Shown here one piece after another: positions 6,323 to 12,011 of a DNA stretch of 13,443 bases. Source of the stretch: Syntrophorhabdus sp. (GTDB taxonomy: Bacteria > Desulfobacterota > BSN033 > UBA1163); NCBI GenBank assembly GCA_020724025.1, contig DYHU01000083.1, forward strand, positions 1 to 13,443. Reading direction: 5' to 3'. Under the pieces are notes generated by a model. The model saw nothing but the letters and a program-made list of their open reading frames with translations, was not told the origin of the DNA and did no database searches. Both the position numbers and the translations under genes were made by a program. Every line of letters begins with the position of its first letter. Position 1 is the first letter of the stretch.

Positions 6323-7308
6323 CTTATCCCTAATTCTTCTGCGACCTGCTGCACTTTCACCGACTTTCCTTTATAGGTAAACGTGGAGTTGCGGGCAATC
6401 ACAAACAACTTCGGGATCTTTGAAAGGGTCGTAATGATCTCCTCGGTCAAACCGTCGCAGAAGGATTGCTGGCGAGGGTCATCGGTCATATTCACAAACG
6501 GGAGCACTGCGATGGAGGGTTTGTCAGGCAGTGGAAATGCCATCCTTTTCACAGATGCAACCCTGCCAGAGGGGGGGAAAAGATAGGTTTTCAAGATGAC
6601 TAAAGCTGCTACGATTAATACGATAACCAAAACCACCCACTGCCATCGTTTTGGTAATGTGATCTTTTCTTCTCTTGATGGGGTTATTGGAACCTCAGGT
6701 CCTTTAGGGACGAACTCAACAGGTTCCGGTTTCTTTTCCTCTTTCTGTTTGAGACTCGAAATAAACTTCTCCCAAGCTCCCTGGTTCTGGCATCCCTCAT
6801 AGATAATTGCAATATCATCTAATCCCGCCCCCAGTTTATCAATCGAAAACCTGAGCCTGACATGTTTTTCGCTTCCTATGTACTCAAAAAGATTTGCCCA
6901 ACTGTCTTTTTCAGCCTCGGTAAAGGGATAGGTCTTGCCAATCCCTTCCTCAAATTTCTTTTTCCTTCCGACGACTTTGAAAAGCGGGGCCTCTTCCAGG
7001 TTTGGCAGGGCTTGCTGCCATTTCCTGTAGATTCTTGGCAGCAAATTCTCCTTTTCCGATGAGCCAGCAGAGCCCCCAATCGTTTCGTTCAGCAAGGCAA
7101 GGAGGTCATGGTGTCCTTCGAGGGGGATGGAGGTAATTTTCCCTAATTTTTCCATCTCGTTAACAACAAAGGCAATTAAGGAGAGATAAAACTTTCGGGA
7201 AGGCGAGTGGAAATCAAGCGTCAATTGAATTCTATTTTTGAGATCAATATGGAGCCTGAACTGATTCAGGTCGATTGTTATGGGATGGTCCTTGGCATTT
7301 TCCATCAT
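6280..7308 (-). CDS. TolB-like/TPR protein, N-terminal part with membrane anchor (ends off-frame)
   Basis: The start ATG at 7308 has GGAGGG at 7317-7322 with 8-nt spacing. Residues 1-190 form a soluble domain that I cannot assign (LDFHSPSRKFYLSLIAFVVN; PFTEAEKDSWANLFEYIGSE). A Pro-rich linker follows, then one transmembrane helix at about residues 223-244, then the start of a TolB-like domain from about 262 (PSIAVLPFVNMTDDPRQQSF, CDGLTEEIITTLSKIPKLFV, VQQVAEELGI). After residue 328 the frame changes into 14 unrelated residues and stops. The expected continuation (YVLEGSVRKAG) is present in the next frame, so one base is missing at 6323-6324. Architectures with a cytoplasmic N-terminal domain, one membrane helix, a TolB-like domain and TPRs are usually sensory or regulatory. 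It is divergently oriented from the 7807 gene and has its own promoter. Confidence 0.75.
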   Translation of the reverse strand: MMENAKDHPITIDLNQFRLHIDLKNRIQLTLDFHSPSRKFYLSLIAFVVNEMEKLGKITSIPLEGHHDLLALLNETIGGSAGSSEKENLLPRIYRKWQQALPNLEEAPLFKVVGRKKKFEEGIGKTYPFTEAEKDSWANLFEYIGSEKHVRLRFSIDKLGAGLDDIAIIYEGCQNQGAWEKFISSLKQKEEKKPEPVEFVPKGPEVPITPSREEKITLPKRWQWVVLVIVLIVAALVILKTYLFPPSGRVASVKRMAFPLPDKPSIAVLPFVNMTDDPRQQSFCDGLTEEIITTLSKIPKLFVIARNSTFTYKGKSVKVQQVAEELGISMFWRGVYGRPGSS

Positions 7309-7399
7309 TTTTCCATCCCTCCAAATCCTATTGAAAAGACAGGAGATTTCTTAAGAGCCGAAAATCATTAAAAAAATCTGACAGTAATTACCGTTAGAA

Positions 7400-7428
7400 A
7401 CCATATCATGTGTTAAAAAAGTTGTCAA
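7400..7428 (-). promoter_or_regulatory. sigma70-type promoter of the TolB/TPR gene
   Basis: On the minus strand, TTGACA (7428-7423), a 17-nt spacer and TATGGT (7405-7400). The -35 is perfect and the -10 matches 4 of 6. The predicted leader to the ATG at 7308 is about 85 nt. Confidence 0.55.
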
Positions 7429-7806
7429 TATTCAACAAGTTCCAAAATTCAAAGTAGAATCCTGGGAAAGGTATAAATATTAAACATTTAACTGAACGAT
7501 TCCAAACTGTAACAGTTACGACCATAAATACAGAACCGTCTGTTCCAGGTACGCGGGATTTGGATCATAAAAAAGGATGGTGGAAAATTTTTATTATCAC
7601 CTTCGAGTTTGGAAAAACCATTGATTCATCCTCCCCTTTCCCAAGGAGTGGAGTGGGAGTGATATTCAAATGTCTTACGAGAAAGGGGGGGTGAAAAAGT
7701 TGAGATCATAAATAATGGAAAGTTGATGATGAAATGATAAAAAACAACCATCTATTGGGGCCTCATAATTGAGGCTAACGAATGGATTAGAAAGGAGGAA
7801 AGGATC
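7429..7806. other. non-coding intergenic stretch upstream of the 7807 gene
   Basis: No convincing gene is seen here. It holds a 13-nt dyad AACTG-TAA-CAGTT at 7505-7517, a small perfect hairpin GCCTCA-TAAT-TGAGGC at 7760-7775, and the conserved leader with AAAGGAGG at 7786-7809 that matches the leader of the 1369 gene. I could not identify a convincing promoter for 7807; the stretch is AT-rich and has only weak candidates. Confidence 0.4.
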
Positions 7807-8301
7807 ATGGTTATTAAAAAAACAAATATCCTATCATGCAGTCTATTCGGAATTCTCGGTCTCCTTTTGTTCACTCCGATTGTCCAATCACAGACACCGT
7901 TCGATGTCACAGAATGTGGCTCGGGGGTTTCTACGGTGGTATACCAGAGCAAAGAAACATCTATTGGCAGCATAGACCTTAAAGGTCTTATTTTTAGCCA
8001 TCATGAGAACAAGGTTTTTAATAACTGCACATTCCATGTAGTGGCTATTGCCAAAACCGAGGATGGCAAACGGCGGTCGGACAGTTATTGGAAGATCATG
8101 GACCCCGATGGGGACATTATAATCGCCGAGGTTGTCGTTCTCGGACCTGAAAAAACGATGAAGTTTTTGCACGGCACTGGCAAATGGAAAGGCATTAAAG
8201 GAGAAGCAAAAGGTAAGACATCAGCGATCGGAAAGATGATAGAACCGGGAACGATCCAATCCTGCTCAAGGTATGTGGGAACCTTTGAGTTGCAGAAATA
8301 G
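7807..8301 (+). CDS. small secreted protein, paralogue of the 1369 gene
   Basis: This encodes a 164-aa protein with a signal peptide (basic MVIKK start, hydrophobic residues 12-24, probable cleavage after VQS near residue 28). The mature chain shares with the 1369 product an early CGSG, a central MDPDG, HGTGKWKGI followed by a Gly/Lys-rich turn, and a C-terminal SCSRYVGTFELQK. Overall identity is modest outside these motifs, so the duplication is old or fast-evolving. The start is secure: AAAGGAGG lies 8 nt upstream, in a leader nearly identical to that of 1369. The 8463 gene follows on the same strand after 161 nt and also encodes an exported protein. It would be exported to the periplasm or outside the cell; function is unknown. 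Confidence 0.8.
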   Translation: MVIKKTNILSCSLFGILGLLLFTPIVQSQTPFDVTECGSGVSTVVYQSKETSIGSIDLKGLIFSHHENKVFNNCTFHVVAIAKTEDGKRRSDSYWKIMDPDGDIIIAEVVVLGPEKTMKFLHGTGKWKGIKGEAKGKTSAIGKMIEPGTIQSCSRYVGTFELQK

Positions 8302-8413
8302 GCAAATAGATTCGAGGCACTTTTTTCTCTACAATGGAAATCAGTTAACTCAATTCTATATGATAACGTCTTGTCCAAACTGAATGGAGAGGGGTGATGG
8401 GCGTTATTGTTGT

Positions 8414-8455
8414 CAAAGACTTGCGCTGATCATCTGAAAATGAGTCTTTGGGAGG
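8414..8455 (+). promoter_or_regulatory. inverted repeat abutting the RBS of the 8463 gene
   Basis: CAAAGACT (8414-8421) and AGTCTTTG (8443-8450) form a perfect 8-bp stem with a 21-nt loop. The last stem base is the first G of the Shine-Dalgarno GGGAGG (8450-8455). In RNA the stem would sit directly against the ribosome site; in DNA it could be a dyad operator. Confidence 0.4.
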
Positions 8456-8462
8456 TAAAACC

Positions 8463-8864
8463 ATGACATCGAGAAACATCGCGTTTATGACAGGTGTATT
8501 GTTTTTCATGCTGTCTGGGCCAGTCGCATCACAGGACTGGGTGGACATCAAGAACCCGAAGGAACTTCGCGCCCTTTACTCAAACAAAACGTTCAGGAGC
8601 ACCTATCTGGGAGTCCCTGTCGCCGAACACTACCGTGCCGACGGCAAAGGGATTCTAATCTCTGCAGAACTTCGTATTCCTTGCACTTGGGAGGTCAAGG
8701 GCGACGACCAGGTGTGTGTCTCCGACGAGAGAGGTACAAATTGTTATCAGTTCCAACGTCACAAGAGGAACCGAGACGAGTATGTCAGAACACGCCTCAA
8801 AACAAGCCAACTTGGCGCCTTTATGACAATCCTCAAGGTAGAGGACGGCATCCCTGAGTTTTAG
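8463..8864 (+). CDS. small secreted protein of unknown function
   Basis: This encodes a 133-aa protein with a signal peptide (residues 1-23, hydrophobic core AFMTGVLFFMLSG, probable cleavage after VAS). The mature part begins DWVDIKNPKELRALYSNKTF, continues with HYRADGKGILI, TWEVKGDDQVCVSDERGTNC and a basic YQFQRHKRNRDEY. The order 'threshold helix, Tyr-Ala-Asp-Gly-Lys, Trp-Glu-Val, two Cys around a turn' resembles small periplasmic lipocalin-like or DUF995-type proteins, which is a loose comparison. Two of the three cysteines in the mature part lie 9 residues apart and may pair. The ATG at 8463 is favoured over the in-frame TTG at 8448 because GGGAGG at 8450-8455 is 7 nt upstream. It is convergent with the VapC gene. 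Confidence 0.75.
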   Translation: MTSRNIAFMTGVLFFMLSGPVASQDWVDIKNPKELRALYSNKTFRSTYLGVPVAEHYRADGKGILISAELRIPCTWEVKGDDQVCVSDERGTNCYQFQRHKRNRDEYVRTRLKTSQLGAFMTILKVEDGIPEF

Positions 8865-8865
8865 A

Positions 8866-8880
8866 CCGTCTGGTAGACGG
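8866..8880 (+). repeat. small hairpin after the 8463 gene
   Basis: CCGTCT-GGT-AGACGG begins just after the TAG stop. The 6-bp stem is GC-rich but no T-tract follows, so it is at best a weak terminator. The rest of 8881-9050 holds a GGGACACTTCCC word (8899-8910) and no gene. Confidence 0.4.
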
Positions 8881-9050
8881 ATGAAATGAGGGATATCAGG
8901 GACACTTCCCTATTTTTGAGTCAAGGAATTGGGGACGGGATCAAACTTAAGGCCGTATTCGATCACCCTAAAGACCTTCGGAGTGGGGATGTTGTTGACT
9001 GAGTTGAATAACTCTGAGATGTTGAGATTACAGAGAAAGCAGAGGGAATG

Positions 9051-9458
9051 TTAGGCGCCATTTCTTATTGTGGACAATATCAGCAGACCTTCGATCTCTT
9101 CAAAGTGGTTGTCAAAGGAATAAAGCGCCAAACCATGCTTCATCGCATTGGCAGCGATCCAGATATCGTTTGTGGGAATGGGTCGGCCTTTGACCTTTAA
9201 TCTTTTAACAATCAAAGCATAGTAATCTGCCGTTTCGAGATCATGCAGAAGTATTTCAACCCGGGGGGAGTTTAGAAACGCTTCTAATTCCTCCCGGTTT
9301 TTCTTTTCCTTGGCGCCGAGGGAAAACCCAGAAAAAAGCTCGGCGATGACCGTTATGTCCACGCCGATAAGGTCGCAGTCTCTGAACGTCTCAACAACAC
9401 TCTGATCATTGACCTTGAAAGAGGTGTAAATGTTCGTATCAATTGTAACCCGTCTCAT
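9051..9458 (-). CDS. PIN-domain toxin, VapC-like
   Basis: This encodes a 135-aa PIN-domain protein. All four expected acidic positions are visible: D7 in TIDTNIY, E40 in VIAELF, D98 in PTNDIWIAA and D116 in YSFDNHF. These residues coordinate the metal used for RNA cleavage in VapC ribonucleases, whose known targets include tRNAs and the sarcin-ricin loop of rRNA. Length is normal for the family. The start ATG overlaps the antitoxin stop by 4 nt (ATGA), so the genes are translationally coupled. It ends 186 nt from the convergent 8463 gene. No sign of truncation or a missing active-site residue. Confidence 0.92.
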   Translation of the reverse strand: MRRVTIDTNIYTSFKVNDQSVVETFRDCDLIGVDITVIAELFSGFSLGAKEKKNREELEAFLNSPRVEILLHDLETADYYALIVKRLKVKGRPIPTNDIWIAANAMKHGLALYSFDNHFEEIEGLLILSTIRNGA

Positions 9459-9712
9459 TTCCAGAGATCCTCATCGATCTTCTCGAAGATTTGAGTGTTT
9501 TTCTGAAAAGATCTCACTTCTTCCCTGCTCCAGCCGCCCGAAAGAGCATCCAGGTCATGGTACTTCTTGAACACGGGATCTTTCCCCATACCGGTAATTT
9601 TTTTTAGCGCCTGCAGGATCCATTGATTTACACTCAGGTTGTTCTGTTTTGCCCGGGACTTGATCACCCGGTCCAGCCCGGAATCAATTCCGCGAATTGT
9701 GATGGTCTTCAT
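9455..9712 (-). CDS. ribbon-helix-helix antitoxin, VapB-like
   Basis: This encodes an 85-aa protein. Residues 2-36 have the ribbon-helix-helix pattern: the strand KTITIRGID, a helix with LDRVIKSRAKQ, then a turn and helix LSVNQWILQAL. The C-terminal part is acidic and probably binds the toxin (LSGGWSREEVRSFQ, FEKIDEDLW). A strong GGAGGAGG at 9716-9723 precedes the ATG. It is the first gene of the pair and overlaps the PIN toxin by 4 nt. Family members dimerise on palindromic operators in their own promoter, and a 12-bp dyad overlaps the -10 box here. Confidence 0.88.
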   Translation of the reverse strand: MKTITIRGIDSGLDRVIKSRAKQNNLSVNQWILQALKKITGMGKDPVFKKYHDLDALSGGWSREEVRSFQKNTQIFEKIDEDLWK

Positions 9713-9740
9713 AGTCCTCCTCCGGATGCATAATCTGATG

Positions 9741-9777
9741 TCATTTTAATGATACTAAATGATTGCAAATTAGTCAA
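9741..9777 (-). promoter_or_regulatory. VapBC-type promoter with overlapping dyad
   Basis: On the minus strand, TTGACT (9777-9772), a 17-nt spacer and TATCAT (9754-9749), 10 of 12 matches. The dyad TCATT-TT-AATGA at 9741-9752 overlaps the -10 box and could be the antitoxin operator. Confidence 0.6.
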
Positions 9778-9907
9778 TTTTTTTCTTATATTATTGAGGA
9801 TAAGGGGCCAACCCTTGGGATTGGGAAGGTGGGATTGGAGACCAGTTTAAAATGAAGGATTTATTCGATCACCCGAAATAGGAACCCGTCCACAATTTTG
9901 TATTAAG

Positions 9908-10894
9908 TTACAACCACTCGGATTTTACGCCGATTTTTATGCGAACTTCGTCCATCACTTTTTCTGCAATGACTTTGCAGCGCGCGGCTCCGGACTTTAA
10001 GACATCAATAATATATTCCGGTTTCTTGTTCATTTCTTTGACGCGGGCCTGAATGGGTCCGATCTCCTCTATCAAGTTCTTAAAAAGAATCTCTTTGCAC
10101 TCGATGCAGCCGATCCCCGCAGTCCGGCAGTTATGGTCAACAAAGGAGATCTGGTCTTCTTTTGAGAAAGCCGTGTGCATCGTGAAGATATTACAGTGTT
10201 CCGGATGTCCTGGATCGCTTCGGCGCTGTCGGTGCTCACAGGTCGCTGCCGTTCTCAACTTCTCCCGGATGACCTCCGGAGGCTCAAGCAGCCCGATGGC
10301 GTTATTCATCGATTTGGACATCTTCGCCTGCCCATCGGTTCCCGCAATTCGGGGAGCAGTTGAAAGGAGAACCTTGGGTTCAGGAAAGGTTTCTCCATAA
10401 CGGGCATTGAATTTTCTGGCGATCTCCCTTGAGAGCTCCACATGCTGGGTTTGATCTTCTCCAACCGGAACATAACCTGCTTTATAGATCAAAATATCCG
10501 CGGCCTGGAGTACCGGATAGTTCAGAAGTCCAATATTGATGTTCTGCCGATGCTGTTTGGACTTCTCTTTGAACTGGGTCATCCTCTCCAGCTCACCAAT
10601 CGGGGTGACACAGTTAAAGATCCATGCCAGTTCGGTATGCTCGGGCACATGGGACTGAACGAAAACGATGCATTTATCCGGAGTCAATCCACAGGCCACA
10701 AGGATGGTGGCTGTGTCCAGAATCCTTTGTTGCATCAACCCCACTTCATATTCGACGGTGACGGCATGATAGTCCACGACACAATAGATGCATTCATAAC
10801 GGTTTACCAATTGAACCCAGTTGCGAATGGCTCCCACATAATTACCGATATGAATTTCACCCGAGGGCTGAATCCCGCTGAAGATACGGTCCAT
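9908..10894 (-). CDS. trpS: tryptophanyl-tRNA synthetase
   Basis: This encodes a 328-aa class I synthetase that charges tRNA-Trp in the cytoplasm. The HIGH-type signature is HIGN at residues 15-18 (GEIHIGNYVGAI), GEDQ is at 145-148, and KMSKS is at 191-195. All are in the expected order, and the length is normal. The ATG at 10894 is chosen because GGAGGA (10903-10908) is 8 nt upstream; a TTG at 10897 is a poorer option. Residues from about 283 to the end are encoded by a 3' segment (9908-10046) only about 72% identical to the matching part of remnant B, whereas the adjoining 158 bp (10047-10204) are 98% identical to it. The C-terminus therefore looks replaced. It is the only full-length trpS here and so presumably functional. 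Confidence 0.95.
   Translation of the reverse strand: MDRIFSGIQPSGEIHIGNYVGAIRNWVQLVNRYECIYCVVDYHAVTVEYEVGLMQQRILDTATILVACGLTPDKCIVFVQSHVPEHTELAWIFNCVTPIGELERMTQFKEKSKQHRQNINIGLLNYPVLQAADILIYKAGYVPVGEDQTQHVELSREIARKFNARYGETFPEPKVLLSTAPRIAGTDGQAKMSKSMNNAIGLLEPPEVIREKLRTAATCEHRQRRSDPGHPEHCNIFTMHTAFSKEDQISFVDHNCRTAGIGCIECKEILFKNLIEEIGPIQARVKEMNKKPEYIIDVLKSGAARCKVIAEKVMDEVRIKIGVKSEWL
10047..10120 (-). repeat. 74-bp core shared by trpS and both trpS remnants
   Basis: This segment inside trpS recurs at 3390-3463 (copy A) and 4442-4515 (copy B), each with a single difference from it. It encodes the region GIGCIECKEILFKNLIEEIG and the residues just after it. Outside this core the three copies agree only pairwise, so the core is where exchanges between copies must have occurred. 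Confidence 0.8.
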
Positions 10895-10927
10895 CAATAA
10901 AGTCCTCCATTCGTTCTATTCGTTATA

Positions 10928-11110
10928 TTCGTATCATGAAGTTCTCGTAAAAAGTCTGAAAAGGCTATTTTCTGTCATTCCTGCGCAAGCAGGAATCCAG
11001 GGTTTCCTGTGAAAACAGGAACCCAGATGTTTATGGTTCCCTGCTTTCGCAGGGACGGCGCCTGGATTCCCGTTTTCACGGGAATGACGACTTTTTACGA
11101 ATTCATTATC
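10928..11110. repeat. four-hairpin palindromic element (MITE/REP-like)
   Basis: Four perfect stem-loops, each with a 4-nt loop, follow in a row: 10977-10996 (8-bp stem, loop GCAA), 11004-11021 (7 bp, GAAA), 11038-11055 (7 bp, TTTC) and 11066-11085 (8 bp, TTTC). The whole is bounded by an 11-bp inverted repeat, CGTAAAAAGTC at 10946-10956 and GACTTTTTACG at 11089-11099, with weaker pairing outward. A 10-bp direct repeat ATTCGTTATA lies on both sides (10918-10927 and 11111-11120) and may be a target duplication. It lies between the trpS start and the MntA-HepT terminator and encodes nothing convincing. Confidence 0.75.
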
Positions 11111-11120
11111 ATTCGTTATA

Positions 11121-11152
11121 AAAAAGGCCATGGGTTGATATTGCCCATGGCC
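11121..11152 (-). terminator. intrinsic terminator of the MntA-HepT operon
   Basis: On the minus strand, GGCCATGGG, a 9-nt loop and CCCATGGCC form a 9-bp GC-rich stem followed at once by six T residues. It lies about 180 nt downstream of the HepT stop in the correct orientation, with no gene between. Confidence 0.85.
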
Positions 11153-11154
11153 CC

Positions 11155-11175
11155 TTGCCCATTGCCCATTGCCAT
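11155..11175. repeat. three tandem 7-bp units
   Basis: TTGCCCA, TTGCCCA and TTGCCAT follow in tandem, beside the terminator stem that contains the related word GCCCATGG. This is a short low-complexity repeat with no visible function. From 11176 to 11331 nothing is recognisable. Confidence 0.5.
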
Positions 11176-11331
11176 CTAAAAAAGGTTAAGGGTGCAGAGG
11201 TTTAAGGCAATCTCCTATCCGACTTCCTCTACACCATATCCAGACCAGATTCATTCTCCCTATCCCTCTTAGAGTCATTGTGCCAATTATTTAACTCAAA
11301 CCCACTAAAATATCAATAGGTTTATACTTCA

Positions 11332-11661
11332 TTATTTCCCCAATATTCCTTTGATTTTTTGTTTTAGATCTGGCAGGTCACGTTCTACGGCTGCCCAAAC
11401 TTCTTCCGTATCCACACCGAAATAATCGTGGACTAACACATTTCTCATGGCGATGATTTGAGGCCGGGGAATTTCAGGGTGTTTATTGCGAAGAGTATCG
11501 GATACCTTGCGGCCAGCTTCTCCGATGATTTGGATGTGATGTATTACCCATGTCTGTAAAAGCTCGTCATTCTCAAATGACTTCTTACCGCGGCTGGTAT
11601 AACGTTCGATCCTTTCAATAGACTCTAAGATATCAAGGAGGCGCTCCCGATCATCTTTCAT
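11332..11661 (-). CDS. hepT: HepT-like HEPN toxin of a MntA-HepT pair
   Basis: This encodes a 109-aa all-helical HEPN protein. The RX4HXY motif is intact: R73, N74, H78 and Y80 in [12 protein letters not shown] and H are the RNase residues of the family, and the Tyr is the residue modified by the partner nucleotidyltransferase in studied MntA-HepT systems (established for Shewanella oneidensis). The N-terminal helices ([20 protein letters not shown]) and the central [15 protein letters not shown] match the family. The start ATG overlaps the MntA stop (ATGA), which indicates coupling. An intrinsic terminator closes the operon downstream. Confidence 0.92.
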   Translation of the reverse strand: MKDDRERLLDILESIERIERYTSRGKKSFENDELLQTWVIHHIQIIGEAGRKVSDTLRNKHPEIPRPQIIAMRNVLVHDYFGVDTEEVWAAVERDLPDLKQKIKGILGK

Positions 11662-11948
11662 AGTGGAACAGCTTCCCCTAAAACACGCTCACGGATTCGT
11701 GGGCGAAGCCCCCTTTCGGTGACCACATCTACTTCACATCCTAAAAGTTTTTCAAGATCGAGAAGTAGGGAAGCGTGGTCAAAAAGACTGCGACCGGGTT
11801 CAAGTTCCACTAAAAAATCCAGATCGCTTTCTGAACCGGCTTCTCCTCTTGCCACTGAGCCAAAAATACGAATATTTCGTGCCCCGTGCTTGCTGGCAAT
11901 CCTCAGAATCTCTTCTCGTTTGTTTTTTAGAAGCTCTTTCTTTTCCAT
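11658..11948 (-). CDS. mntA: MntA-like minimal nucleotidyltransferase antitoxin
   Basis: This encodes a 96-aa nucleotidyltransferase. The GSX10DXD motif is exact: G30-S31, ten residues, D42-L-D44, within [21 protein letters not shown] third acidic residue follows at D74 in CEVDVV. In characterised MntA-HepT pairs this enzyme adds AMP units to the Tyr of HepT and so silences it. All catalytic residues are present here, so the pair appears intact. The order (antitoxin first, 4-nt overlap with hepT) is standard. The Shine-Dalgarno before the ATG at 11948 is weak (a TTGGAAA-like stretch), in contrast to the perfect-consensus promoter upstream. Confidence 0.92.
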   Translation of the reverse strand: MEKKELLKNKREEILRIASKHGARNIRIFGSVARGEAGSESDLDFLVELEPGRSLFDHASLLLDLEKLLGCEVDVVTERGLRPRIRERVLGEAVPL

Positions 11949-11966
11949 ATTATTGTTTCCAAGAGG

Positions 11967-11994
11967 ATTATAATATTTTCGCTATAGCTGTCAA
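11967..11994 (-). promoter_or_regulatory. consensus sigma70 promoter of mntA-hepT
   Basis: On the minus strand, TTGACA (11994-11989), a 16-nt spacer and TATAAT (11972-11967). Both hexamers are perfect. The whole promoter fits in the 63 nt between the 12012 gene and mntA, so mntA-hepT is expected to be transcribed on its own. Confidence 0.75.
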
Positions 11995-12011
11995 TCCTTT
12001 CTAATGTTTGA

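Noticed and set aside
3463..10047. A complete integrative element with its own recombinase
   Set aside because: No integrase, transposase or excisionase is encoded in this interval, so only the junction pattern supports it; kept as a hypothesis in the findings and not annotated as a mobile element.
10977..11085. CRISPR array
   Set aside because: The repeats are palindromic hairpins of different sequence in mirror order, with no equal-length spacers and no cas genes.
10934..11131. Minus-strand 65-codon ORF with RHSRENGNPG...PWIPACAGMT-like residues
   Set aside because: It is a translation of the hairpin repeat itself. Such peptides appear wherever this repeat is read through and there is no RBS or independent coding signal.
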